From an uncultured Clostridia bacterium (GTDB lineage: Bacteria; Bacillota; Clostridia; Christensenellales; Borkfalkiaceae): a DNA stretch of 15,835 nt. The notes under the pieces were generated by a model. The model did no database searches, was not told the DNA's origin, and saw only the letters and a list, made by a program, of their open reading frames with translations. The translations under genes and the position numbers were made by a program. Below are positions 1 through 8,916 of the stretch, piece by piece. The stretch is from NCBI GenBank assembly GCA_905235815.1, contig CAJOMT010000018.1:1-15835 (forward strand). Direction: 5' to 3'. Every line of letters begins with the position of its first letter. Position 1 is the stretch's first letter.

Positions 1-108
1 GCGGCGTCGTGCCTCAAACACTCGATAGAGGGCGACTATAATATGGTTTCCGTAAAAGAGGTCGCAGCGCTTGCAGGCGGCGACGCTTCGGGCAGAGTTC
101 AAAGATAA
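1..108 (+). CDS. kdgK: C-terminal end of a PfkB-family sugar kinase, probably 2-keto-3-deoxygluconate kinase (partial)
   Basis: The window opens inside a plus-strand gene in frame 1 that ends with TAA at 106-108, leaving 35 residues. The tail reads LKHSIEGDYNMVSVKEVAAL and then GGDASGRVQR. From memory this pattern, KHs..GD.N..sv.Ev..l.gG..sGRvqR, is the hallmark C-terminus of 2-dehydro-3-deoxygluconokinases, which phosphorylate KDG to KDPG in uronate and pectin breakdown. Only the tail is visible: neither the sugar-binding region nor the catalytic Asp can be seen, so another PfkB-type kinase (such as a fructokinase) remains possible. A strong terminator begins 27 bases after the stop, so this is the last gene of its operon and is not transcribed with the genes to the right. 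Confidence 0.7.
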   Translation, partial: AASCLKHSIEGDYNMVSVKEVAALAGGDASGRVQR

Positions 109-134
109 AAGTCTCCATTTAAAATGAATTGAAT

Positions 135-184
135 AAACTAAAAAGGCGAGGTCGCAAATTTTGCGGCCTCGCTTATTTTAGTTT
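135..184. terminator. Bidirectional intrinsic terminator between convergent genes
   Basis: The core stem pairs GCGAGGTCGCAA (146-157) with TTGCGGCCTCGC (161-172), with one T:G pair and a 3-base loop. The flanks AAACTAAAA (135-143) and TTTTAGTTT (176-184) also pair, so the hairpin has an A-rich left and T-rich right arm and ends in a U-tract on either strand. It lies between the stop of the plus-strand kinase and the stop of the minus-strand VanZ-like gene, as expected for a shared terminator. Confidence 0.9.
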
Positions 185-188
185 AAAA

Positions 189-833
189 TTATTTTGAAAA
201 TAAAAGCGCTATAGACGAAAGTAAACAACAAACGATAAATACAAAATAGCAAAAATACGTATAAAAACTGTCGTCATTAAAAAGTAAAAACAAAATCGCA
301 AATACGAGACTTGCTATTACGACGAGCGGAAATACGCCTTGGCGATCCTTTCCTTTCTTTGCAAAAACAATAGAAAGGATAGCCGAAATCACAGCAATCG
401 CCGTAATGGCGCCTTGCATATCGAGCACTATATCCGAGACCATAAACGCTCGCCCGGGAGAAAAATATTCTATCGTTTCAGTCGTCAATGCAAGCAAAAA
501 GGCCGCCAATAAGTCGATTATCAGCGCTTTTTTAAAATTTTTGCCGCTGAAAAACGTAAAAAATCCGGATGCGGCAAAAGCCGCAAACATTCCGAAATGT
601 CCGACGAGTTTTCTCAAAAACGACGCAAATTCTTCGATTGAAAGCGTTTTGGAGAAAACGTTTACTTCGTTTGTGTCTCGTCCGAATAAGGTTATAGCCG
701 TAAAGAGGTTGCTTACCGCCGTCGATTCTTCGGCGGGAAGAGCCGCTTGTACGATTGCAAATACGGCGATTGCGACGAATATAACGCCGAAAAATATTTG
801 ATATTTTTTTAAATTGCCTTTTAACATTTTCAT
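189..833 (-). CDS. VanZ-like family integral membrane protein
   Basis: The 214-residue product is very hydrophobic, with about six predicted membrane segments near residues 13-32, 72-95, 103-124, 137-158, 168-185 and 190-213. The VanZ-like core is visible as KLVGHFGMFAAFA (about 75-87) followed by ETIEYFSPGRAFMVSDIVLD (119-138), matching the family pattern of a histidine-containing helix, then E..(Q/E).f.pgR..s..D. The two C-terminal segments extend beyond the usual four-helix core. VanZ itself gives low-level teicoplanin resistance, but most relatives have no known role, so no resistance function is claimed. A longer reading from a TTG at 899 is open but lacks a ribosome site and would overlap the promoter; the ATG at 833 (or 827) sits just past a consensus -10 box, implying a leaderless mRNA. 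It converges on the kinase terminator and diverges from the small gene at 931. Confidence 0.8.
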   Translation of the reverse strand: MKMLKGNLKKYQIFFGVIFVAIAVFAIVQAALPAEESTAVSNLFTAITLFGRDTNEVNVFSKTLSIEEFASFLRKLVGHFGMFAAFAASGFFTFFSGKNFKKALIIDLLAAFLLALTTETIEYFSPGRAFMVSDIVLDMQGAITAIAVISAILSIVFAKKGKDRQGVFPLVVIASLVFAILFLLFNDDSFYTYFCYFVFIVCCLLSSIALLFSK

Positions 834-837
834 TGCG

Positions 838-866
838 ATTATATCACTTTGGGGCTCAAATTTCAA
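838..866 (-). promoter_or_regulatory. Sigma-A promoter of the VanZ-like gene, probably leaderless
   Basis: On the minus strand a TTGAAA -35 box (861-866), a 17-base spacer and a TATAAT -10 box (838-843) are seen. Only CGCA separates the -10 box from the ATG at 833-831, so transcription should start at or next to the start codon. No Shine-Dalgarno sequence is present. Confidence 0.75.
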
Positions 867-930
867 GTCTTTGGTATAAAATACGGCGTTTTGGCGCAAA
901 ATTTTAAAAAATCCATAGCGGAGGAAAATT

Positions 931-1065
931 ATGAGTAAAAAGAAAAAACATTCCGTCAGAAAGATGACGGAGCAGGATTATCAGAACTATATCATGGCTT
1001 TAAAAGACGAAAGGCCCGTAAACGTCGTAATTCCGCCCGACGAAAAAGACGACGGAAAAGAGTAA
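931..1065 (+). CDS. Small charged hypothetical protein (44 aa)
   Basis: This short gene starts at an ATG preceded by GGAGG (920-924) with a 6-base gap, an excellent ribosome site, and ends with TAA at 1063-1065. The product begins MSKKKKHSVRKMTEQDYQNY and ends NVVIPPDEKDDGKE. It is lysine-rich at the N-terminus and acidic at the C-terminus, with no membrane segment, signal peptide or cysteines. I do not recognise the family. It diverges from the VanZ-like gene and lies just upstream of the asnS promoter. No strong promoter was found for it in the 97-base divergent gap: TATAAA at 875-880 could be a -10 box but lacks a good -35. The basic-then-acidic layout would suit a nucleic-acid or ribosome contact, but that is speculation. 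The ribosome site makes translation likely. Confidence 0.65.
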   Translation: MSKKKKHSVRKMTEQDYQNYIMALKDERPVNVVIPPDEKDDGKE

Positions 1066-1123
1066 AATAACTCTGTTAGCAATCGATTTCGTCAAAAATT
1101 TTGCCGCTTGATAATATTTTTTC

Positions 1124-1152
1124 TTGTGTTTTATTTATATTTATGCTAAAAT
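1124..1152 (+). promoter_or_regulatory. Promoter of asnS with extended -10
   Basis: TTGTGT (1124-1129), a 17-base spacer and TAAAAT (1147-1152), preceded by TG at 1144-1145 as in an extended -10 element. Transcription would start near 1159, giving a leader of roughly 30 bases before the asnS ATG. That leaves no room for a T-box leader and shows the true asnS start lies downstream, at 1188. Confidence 0.7.
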
Positions 1153-1187
1153 ATATATATTACAGAATTTTCAGGAAGGCAAAATCT

Positions 1188-2582
<1,395 letters not shown>

Positions 2583-2594
2583 CGTGGTGAAAAA

Positions 2595-3608
2595 ATGAAG
2601 ATAGTAATAGATACTTTGGGTGGGGACAATTCTCCGTCCGCAATGGTAAAGGGCGCTATCAGCGCGCAAAAGGAAAGCGATTTCGATATTGCATTGGTCG
2701 GAAGAAGAGCCGATATAGAAGAAGTATTATCGACTTTGGAATACGATAGCGGCAGAGTGGAAATTGTTGACGCCGAAGATGAAATCGATTGCAACGAGCC
2801 GCCGGTAGAGGCTATCAAGAAGAAGCCGAACTCGTCGATAGTAAAAGCGGTGAAGATGCTGAAAGAGGACGAGGAAGCGAAGGCGCTCGTATCGTCCGGC
2901 TCGACGGGAGCGGTTTTGACGGCGGCGGTACTTTTGACTAAGAGGATTGCCGGAGTAAACCGTCCGGCGCTTTCTCCCATACTTCCGACGATGAAAGGGA
3001 ACGGGGCGATGCTGTTAGACTGCGGAGCGAACGTAGATTGCAAGCCGATAAACCTCGTTCAGTTTGCGGTAATGGGCAGCGTGTATATGCGAGAAGTGCT
3101 TAAAGTCGAAAACCCGAGGGTGGCGTTACTGTCAAACGGCGTAGAGGACAATAAGGGCTGCGCATTGACGAAAGAGGCGTTTGCACTTTTAAAGGAAGAA
3201 AAGAGTATAAATTTCGTCGGCAATATGGAGGCGAGAGAAATATTGTCGGGCGATTACGACGTCATCGTAACCGACGGTTTTGCCGGAAATATAGCCTTAA
3301 AGACGATAGAAGGTACGGCAAAATGTATTACCAAGACGCTTAAAGACGTGATTAAGGACTCAAAGTCGGCAATGTTCGGCTCGCTGTTTATGAAAAAGGC
3401 GTTCAGAAATTTAAAGGACTTTTTGGATTATAACAAGCGTGGCGGAGCGGTGTTTTTAGGAATGCAACAAGTTCTCGTAAAGGCGCACGGCGCAGCGAAC
3501 GAGGAGTCGTTTAAAAATGCGGTATTGCAAGCGTACGGGGCGTCGAAATTGGATATAAGCGATAAGATAAAAGAGGGCCTTGAACAACTCGGCGGAGAAA
3601 ATCGATGA
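2595..3608 (+). CDS. plsX: Phosphate acyltransferase PlsX
   Basis: PlsX converts acyl-ACP and phosphate to acyl-phosphate, the donor used by PlsY in the first step of glycerophospholipid synthesis; it works at the inner face of the membrane. The 337-residue product has the family landmarks: N-terminal VIDTLGGDNSP (the usual form is D.mGGD.aP), ALVSSGSTGAVLTAAVLLTK, LDCGANVDCKP (about 142-152), and VIVTDGFAGNIALKTIEGTA in the C-terminal half. Length is normal. The ATG is preceded by GGTGA at a short 4-base spacing, a weaker site than its neighbours have. Its stop overlaps the rnc start as ATGA, so the two are probably translationally coupled. The fabD-fabG-acpP genes that often sit between plsX and rnc are absent here. 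Confidence 0.96.
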   Translation: MKIVIDTLGGDNSPSAMVKGAISAQKESDFDIALVGRRADIEEVLSTLEYDSGRVEIVDAEDEIDCNEPPVEAIKKKPNSSIVKAVKMLKEDEEAKALVSSGSTGAVLTAAVLLTKRIAGVNRPALSPILPTMKGNGAMLLDCGANVDCKPINLVQFAVMGSVYMREVLKVENPRVALLSNGVEDNKGCALTKEAFALLKEEKSINFVGNMEAREILSGDYDVIVTDGFAGNIALKTIEGTAKCITKTLKDVIKDSKSAMFGSLFMKKAFRNLKDFLDYNKRGGAVFLGMQQVLVKAHGAANEESFKNAVLQAYGASKLDISDKIKEGLEQLGGENR

Positions 3609-4366
3609 TATTTTTAATGCAGGATTGCGAAGAAAAACTCGGATATACTTTTAAAGATAAACAACTTTTAAGGCAATGTTTTACCCATTCATCGTACTCG
3701 CACGAGCACGGCAACGGTGTAAACAACGAGAGATTGGAGTTTTTCGGCGATTCAATATTGGGGTACATAACTGCGGAATATTTAGTGAATAAATTTCCGA
3801 ATGCGGACGAGGGCGTTTTGACGGAATACAAGCAACAACTCGTTTCTCGTGCGCCGCTTGCAAACGCCATACGTAAAAGCGGTCTGGACGAATTTTTACT
3901 TTTCGGCGAGGGCGAAAAGAAAAACGTCGCAAATCACGAGGCGGCGTGTGAAAATTTATTCGAGGCAATAGTCGCAGGGATATATATGGACGGCGGCTTA
4001 GAGCCGACGAAGAAGTTCGTAAAGAACTTCCTTTTTTCAAAGACCAGACTTACTGCGGATAAAGGCGACAAGAAAGATAAGAGCGAAGTTAAAGTTGCGC
4101 CGAGCGATTATAAGAGCCTTTTGCAGATATACGTTCAGAAGAACAAACTCGGCGAAATAGTCTATACCGAAAAGAGCGTAACTGGCCCGCCGCATAATCC
4201 CACGTTCTTAATGGAAGTGTCGGTCGGCGGCAAAGCTATGGCGGCGGCAAAGGGCAGAACGAAGTCGGAGGCCTCGAAAGCGGCGGCGGAAATAGCGTAC
4301 AAATCGCTTACCGCAAATAAGAGTGGAGTGAAAAAAAATAACGGCAAGAGGAGAAAAAGCAAGTGA
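3605..4366 (+). CDS. rnc: Ribonuclease III
   Basis: RNase III cuts double-stranded RNA, notably the precursor stems of 16S and 23S rRNA. The 253-residue product has the catalytic domain in the first ~150 residues with the signature NERLEFFGDSIL (41-52, acidic residues E45 and D49) and the second metal-binding stretch ENLFEAIVAGIYMDGG. In the latter, Asn117 occupies the place of the usual catalytic Asp (D114 in E. coli) while E120 is kept. A dsRNA-binding domain follows (about 164-235, from DYKSLLQIYVQKN to EASKAAAEIAYKSL) and then a lysine- and arginine-rich tail. The ATG at 3605 overlaps the plsX stop and has GGAG 7 bases upstream inside plsX; the ATG at 3617 is a weaker alternative. It is followed directly by smc, an arrangement conserved across Bacillota. 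Confidence 0.96.
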   Translation: MIFLMQDCEEKLGYTFKDKQLLRQCFTHSSYSHEHGNGVNNERLEFFGDSILGYITAEYLVNKFPNADEGVLTEYKQQLVSRAPLANAIRKSGLDEFLLFGEGEKKNVANHEAACENLFEAIVAGIYMDGGLEPTKKFVKNFLFSKTRLTADKGDKKDKSEVKVAPSDYKSLLQIYVQKNKLGEIVYTEKSVTGPPHNPTFLMEVSVGGKAMAAAKGRTKSEASKAAAEIAYKSLTANKSGVKKNNGKRRKSK

Positions 4367-7300
4367 ATTTCGAAAAGATAGAACTTATCGGGTTTAAGTC
4401 TTTTGCCGACAGACAAGAGATAAAATTCGATAACGGAGTAACTTGTATAGTCGGACCGAACGGTTGCGGAAAGAGTAACGTTGCCGACGCTATCAGATGG
4501 GTTTTGGGCGAGCAGTCGGCTAAAACTCTGCGTGGTTCGAGTATGCAAGACGTTATTTTCAACGGTACGCAGAACAGGAAATCACTGTCGTATTGCGAAG
4601 TATCGTTGTTTTTCGACAATACGAATAAAATATTTAAGGACCTCGATTATAACGAAGTTCAATTCACCCGTAAACTGTTCCGTTCGGGCGAAAGCGAATA
4701 TTACATAAACAAGCAGCCGGCGAGGTTAAGAGATATAATCAACCTCTTACACGAGTGCGGAATAAGCAAAGAGGGCTACACGATAATCGGACAAGGCAAA
4801 GTATCCGAAATACTTTCTTCCAAGCCCGAGGACAGGCGTGCCATATTCGAAGAGGCGGTGGGAATTGCCAAGACCAAAGCGCAAAGGCTGGAAACGTCTC
4901 GTAAACTCGACAGAACCCGTGAAAACATAGTCCGTATCGATGATATTACCAAAGAAATAGAGAGGCAACTCGAACCGCTCGGAAAACAAGCGGAAAAGGC
5001 GAGGACGTATCGTGCGCTGTCGGAAGACCTCAAATATCACGAAGTAAATACTTATCTCTATAAATACAGTACGGCGGCTTCGACGAAGGAAAAAATCGGG
5101 CTCAGGATAAAGGGAATAGTCGAAGAAACCGAGCAGAGAAACAGAGAACTCGACGAGGCGATAAAGTCGTATAATGCGCACCAGAGGGAAATAGCCTCCG
5201 CAGACGAATACATAAAACAATTAAACGAAGAGCTTATCGAAAAGACGCAAGCGTTCGAAAGACAGTCGGGAACGGCAAAGGTTTACGGCGAGAAAATTTC
5301 GTTTTTCAAAAGCGAGATACAGAGGCTCGAAAATGAAATTGCGGACGCAAAAAAAAGGAGCGAAGAACTTTCCGAAAAGATAGTCAAAAACGGAGAATAT
5401 TCGGTAAAATGCAAGGAAGAAGCGGAGAGTCTGGATAAAAAATCCCAAGAGATAAATTCCGAACTTATGCGCATTATTTCCGAGATAACCGAGGGAGAGA
5501 GAATGGCGCAGACGACTCAACGCGCCATAATCAAGAGCGTTGAATCGATAGCGGCTTTAAACGAAAACAGAGGTGCGCTTTCTTCGGAAAAGAATATAAT
5601 TTCCGAGCAACAGCAAGACACTCTCGAAAAGGTCAATGCCCTTTCCGAAAAACTCGCCGCTTTAATGCAAGAAAACGCTTTAAACACGGCTGAATTGCAA
5701 AAACTCGAAAAGACTACGCAGCTTACCAAAAACAATATAAAAGATAAAGAGGACGATATCGCCTCCACAAATTCGCTTTTATCCGAAACGAACAACAGAA
5801 TTTACGCCTTAAATTCGGCTGTTTCCGCATTGGAAGCGAATAAGAGGGTATTCGTCAATTTAAAAGACGGATACGACGGGTATCAATACGCCGTAAAAAG
5901 ACTTATGCAAGCGGCGAAAGAAAGCAATGAAGTCGCAATGCGAGTAAAAGGCGTCGTCGCCAACATAATAAAAACCGAGGCGAAGTACGACGTTGCGATA
6001 GAAACGTGTCTGGGCGGAGCCTTGCAAAATATCGTAACCGCTACTCCGGACGACGCACAATACCTTATTCAATATTTAAAGAGGATAGACGGCGGCAGAG
6101 TAACGTGCCTTCCCGTATCGTCGATGAAACCGAGGTACGAGATTTCCGAAACGAGGCGTGCGCTGTCTGAACCCGGTGCGCTGGGACTTGCCAACGAACT
6201 CGTTACGTACGACGAGTATTACGATAACGTGGTCAGATATTTGCTCGGCAACACCTTGATAGCGGACACTCCGGCGAACGCCTTGGCGATAGCGAAGAAA
6301 TATAAATTTGCGTTTAAAATAGTTACGCTCGAAGGCGATCTCTATTCGCCCAACGGCTCGATGTCGGGCGGATCCCGCAAGCAAAATTCTTCAAATCTTC
6401 TTTCTATGGACAGGAAGATAGAGGAGATAACTACCGAACTCGCCGCCAAAACGCAAGAACTTCAAAGGCTTAACGGCAGAAAGGCTCAACTCGAATCGCA
6501 GATAACCGACGCACGCCGCGAACTCGAATCCTTGAATGCGTTTTTGCAAGATATGAAACAAAAAACGAGCGCTTTAAGGGAAAAGATTACGGCGGTCGAA
6601 ATACAGATCGAGGACGCAAATAAAGAGATAGAAAACAATAAAGATATCATTGCGCTTATAAATACTCGTCTCGGCGAGATAAACAGGGCGTACAGCGATA
6701 TCGAACTCGGCAACGAACAGCTGAAAAAGGAAAGAGAGAGCGCTTCGTCCGACGCCGAGAAACAGCAGAGCGTATTCGACGAGTACAAAAAGCGCAGAGA
6801 CGACCTCATCGACGAAAACACGCAGGTTCAAGCGAGAATGGCGTTTTTGAATTCCGAAATCAAGTCGGCAGAGGACGAAAAAATCAGAATAGAAAACGAA
6901 ATTGCGGATTGCAAGGCGATAGTCGAAAGGAACGAGAAGAATATCGAAAGCGATAACGTAATGATAACCAATCTCCTCGCCGAAGTCGAGAAAGTGGCGT
7001 TTACTGCATCGGAGCAGGAATATCTTTCCACTTTGAGAGAAAAGAGGAACACATTCGAAATCCGTAAAACGGCTCTTTCCGAGGACGTAAAACAAGACAA
7101 TTTGCGCCGAGAGATGCTGCAAGCGGAAATAGATAAGTTAAACAACAGAAAGTACTCGGAAGAAGTATCGCTTTCCAAAGTCGATTCCGAACTCGAATAT
7201 TTGGGACAGCGCGTTTGGGAAGAATACGAAATAACTTACGAAACCGCTTTGCCGCTTCGGGACGAGAATTACGACATAAGCATATCCGCTAACGAAATCA

Positions 7301-7950
7301 ACGGCTTAAAGAGAAAGATAAATGCGCTCGGCAGTATCAACCCGAACGCCATAGACGACTATGCGGAACTCAACGAGCGCTATCAGGATATGGTAACGCA
7401 GAGGGACGATTTGCTTAAAGCAGAGGAAAATTTAAAGACCGTTATCAAGCAACTCACCGACGAGATGAGCGAAATCTTCTCTACGGGATTTGAAACCATA
7501 AGAAAGAACTTTACGAGAATATTCAAAGAACTTTTCGGCGGCGGTACTGCCGATCTGATACTCGAACAAGGCGAAACGGACGATCCGCTCGAACAGGGCA
7601 TAGAGATCGTTGCGGAGCCGCCGGGGAAGAAATTGCAGAAAATTTCGCTTTTATCGGGCGGCGAGATGTCGCTTACCGCAATAGCGATATTGTTTGCGAT
7701 ACTTAAACTTCGTCCTATGCCGTTCGTCGTATTGGACGAAATAGAGGCGGCGCTCGACGACGCAAACGTCGAAAGGTTTGCCAACTATCTCAAAAACTTT
7801 TCAGAAGAAACGCAGTTCATCGTCATTACCCACAAAAAGGTTACGATGGAACACGGCGACTCACTTTACGGCGTAACGATGCAAGAAAAGGGCGTATCAA
7901 AGATAGTTTCGGTACGTTTAGCGGACGTCGTAGATACTTTGGGAGCATAA
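4363..7950 (+). CDS. smc: Chromosome partition protein Smc
   Basis: Smc is the ATPase of the bacterial condensin (with ScpA and ScpB), a loop-extruding machine that organises and segregates the chromosome. The 1195-residue product has the full architecture: Walker A GPNGCGKSN (31-39) and the Q-loop segment IIGQGKVSEILSSKPEDRR near 140-160; a long coiled coil to about 500; a hinge around 500-650 starting at DGYDGYQYAVKRL; a returning coiled coil to about 1020; and a C-terminal head with the LLSGGE signature near 1096 and Walker B VVLDEIEAALDD near 1120. Length matches B. subtilis Smc. Translation probably starts at the GTG at 4363, which overlaps the rnc stop (GTGA) and has GAGGAG 9 bases upstream, indicating coupling. 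No frameshift or missing motif was seen. Confidence 0.97.
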   Translation: MNFEKIELIGFKSFADRQEIKFDNGVTCIVGPNGCGKSNVADAIRWVLGEQSAKTLRGSSMQDVIFNGTQNRKSLSYCEVSLFFDNTNKIFKDLDYNEVQFTRKLFRSGESEYYINKQPARLRDIINLLHECGISKEGYTIIGQGKVSEILSSKPEDRRAIFEEAVGIAKTKAQRLETSRKLDRTRENIVRIDDITKEIERQLEPLGKQAEKARTYRALSEDLKYHEVNTYLYKYSTAASTKEKIGLRIKGIVEETEQRNRELDEAIKSYNAHQREIASADEYIKQLNEELIEKTQAFERQSGTAKVYGEKISFFKSEIQRLENEIADAKKRSEELSEKIVKNGEYSVKCKEEAESLDKKSQEINSELMRIISEITEGERMAQTTQRAIIKSVESIAALNENRGALSSEKNIISEQQQDTLEKVNALSEKLAALMQENALNTAELQKLEKTTQLTKNNIKDKEDDIASTNSLLSETNNRIYALNSAVSALEANKRVFVNLKDGYDGYQYAVKRLMQAAKESNEVAMRVKGVVANIIKTEAKYDVAIETCLGGALQNIVTATPDDAQYLIQYLKRIDGGRVTCLPVSSMKPRYEISETRRALSEPGALGLANELVTYDEYYDNVVRYLLGNTLIADTPANALAIAKKYKFAFKIVTLEGDLYSPNGSMSGGSRKQNSSNLLSMDRKIEEITTELAAKTQELQRLNGRKAQLESQITDARRELESLNAFLQDMKQKTSALREKITAVEIQIEDANKEIENNKDIIALINTRLGEINRAYSDIELGNEQLKKERESASSDAEKQQSVFDEYKKRRDDLIDENTQVQARMAFLNSEIKSAEDEKIRIENEIADCKAIVERNEKNIESDNVMITNLLAEVEKVAFTASEQEYLSTLREKRNTFEIRKTALSEDVKQDNLRREMLQAEIDKLNNRKYSEEVSLSKVDSELEYLGQRVWEEYEITYETALPLRDENYDISISANEINGLKRKINALGSINPNAIDDYAELNERYQDMVTQRDDLLKAEENLKTVIKQLTDEMSEIFSTGFETIRKNFTRIFKELFGGGTADLILEQGETDDPLEQGIEIVAEPPGKKLQKISLLSGGEMSLTAIAILFAILKLRPMPFVVLDEIEAALDDANVERFANYLKNFSEETQFIVITHKKVTMEHGDSLYGVTMQEKGVSKIVSVRLADVVDTLGA

Positions 7951-7951
7951 T

Positions 7952-8848
7952 ATGGGATTTTTCGGCAAAATTTTTTCCGCCCTTAAAAAGACCAAGGACG
8001 GAATGAGTGAGAAACTCAGAGTATTATTTGCAAAAGACAAGATAGGCGAAGAATTTTACGAGGACCTCGAAGAACTTTTGATTTCTTCGGATATTTCGGT
8101 GAATACCGCCGTAGAAATGGTGGACGACCTTCGGGACAGAATGATAGAAGAAAAGGCGAAAGATAAAGACTACGTCGTATCCGAACTCAAAAAGGAAATC
8201 AAAAACTGCCTTGACAGAGCGGAAGATTTAGACATAGGTTTTCCGGCCGTTATAATGGTGATAGGCGTAAACGGCGTAGGCAAGACCACTTCTATCGGCA
8301 AACTTGCAAGATACTACACGTCAAAAGGCAAAAGCGTAACGATTGCTGCGGCAGATACGTTCAGAGCGGCGGCATCCGACCAGTTGAAGGTCTGGGCGGA
8401 TAGGGCAAAAGTCAGAATAGTTGCCAGCAGCGAGGGGAGCGATCCGTCAGCGGTCGTATTCGACGCACTCTCGTCGGTGAAAGCGAAGAAAACCGATTTG
8501 CTTATAATAGACACGGCAGGAAGATTGCATACGAAGTCTAACCTTATGGAAGAACTTAAAAAGATGTCGAGAGTGGTAGCGAAAGAGTACCCCGAGGCTG
8601 AATTTTATAAGTTTATAGCGTTAGACGCCACAACGGGGCAGAACGCATTGTCGCAAGTTAAGATATTCGACGAGGCGGTAGGTATAGACGGAATAATTCT
8701 GACGAAACTCGACGGTACCGCAAAGGGCGGATTCGTCATATCGCTTTGTAACGAATTGGAAGTTCCGGTCGCTTTTGTCGGAACGGGCGAACAAATAGAC
8801 GATATCGAAGTTTTCGATAAAGACGAGTTTATCGAAGGAATGTTTTGA
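7952..8848 (+). CDS. ftsY: Signal recognition particle receptor FtsY
   Basis: FtsY is the membrane-associated SRP receptor, a GTPase that pairs with Ffh to hand ribosomes to the Sec translocon. The 298-residue protein begins with the amphipathic stretch MGFFGKIFSALKKTKDGM, suited to membrane binding, then the four-helix N domain (about 20-90) and the GTPase G domain: G1 GVNGVGKTT (105-113), DTFRAA (135-140), DTAGR (187-191), TKLDG (251-255) and the closing loop GTGEQIDD (277-284). It lacks the long acidic A domain of E. coli FtsY, as is usual in Bacillota. The ATG lies 1 base after the smc stop with GGGAG (7941-7945) as ribosome site. It is the last gene of the asnS transcript unless reading continues through the promoter region at 8859-8938. 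Confidence 0.97.
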   Translation: MGFFGKIFSALKKTKDGMSEKLRVLFAKDKIGEEFYEDLEELLISSDISVNTAVEMVDDLRDRMIEEKAKDKDYVVSELKKEIKNCLDRAEDLDIGFPAVIMVIGVNGVGKTTSIGKLARYYTSKGKSVTIAAADTFRAAASDQLKVWADRAKVRIVASSEGSDPSAVVFDALSSVKAKKTDLLIIDTAGRLHTKSNLMEELKKMSRVVAKEYPEAEFYKFIALDATTGQNALSQVKIFDEAVGIDGIILTKLDGTAKGGFVISLCNELEVPVAFVGTGEQIDDIEVFDKDEFIEGMF

Positions 8849-8858
8849 TTTTTGAAAA

Positions 8859-8877
8859 TTAACGTAAATTGCGTTAA
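8859..8877. repeat. Inverted repeat upstream of the ylxM promoter
   Basis: TTAACG (8859-8864) and CGTTAA (8872-8877) form 6-base arms around a 7-base AT-rich centre, ending 5 bases before the -35 box. The centre, GTAAATT then GC, resembles the centre of the palindrome at 8917-8938. No U-tract follows, so it is a poor terminator for ftsY; an operator half of a pair is one possible reading. Confidence 0.5.
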
Positions 8878-8882
8878 AATGC

Positions 8883-8911
8883 TTGACAGAAACTTTCAAA
8901 GGTTATATAAT
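8883..8911 (+). promoter_or_regulatory. Perfect-consensus sigma-A promoter for ylxM-ffh-rpsP-khpA
   Basis: TTGACA (8883-8888), exactly 17 bases, then TATAAT (8906-8911): both hexamers match the consensus in full. It lies in the 127-base gap between ftsY and ylxM and should start transcription near 8918, about 58 bases before the ylxM ATG. It gives the SRP and S16 genes a strong supply independent of the asnS-smc transcript. Confidence 0.92.
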
Positions 8912-8916
8912 ATCGG

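Noticed and set aside
406..801. Plus-strand 131-codon open frame opposite the VanZ-like gene
   Set aside because: Antisense shadow with no ribosome site or recognisable protein; the minus-strand frame has clear membrane segments, family motifs and a promoter.
834..899. N-terminal extension of the VanZ-like protein from a TTG
   Set aside because: It overlaps a consensus promoter and lacks a ribosome site; the extension is hydrophilic and atypical of the family.
1066..1123. Terminator for the 44-residue gene
   Set aside because: Short self-complementary stretches such as CAAAAATTTTG are present but no GC-rich stem followed by a U-tract could be drawn.
1101..1187. N-terminal extension of AsnRS (29 residues)
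   Set aside because: It spans the promoter at 1124-1152, has no ribosome site, is not typical of AsnRS, and the ATG at 1188 has AGGAAGG at good spacing.
4747..7784. Several minus-strand open frames opposite smc
   Set aside because: All are shadows of the intact smc frame, without ribosome sites or family resemblance.
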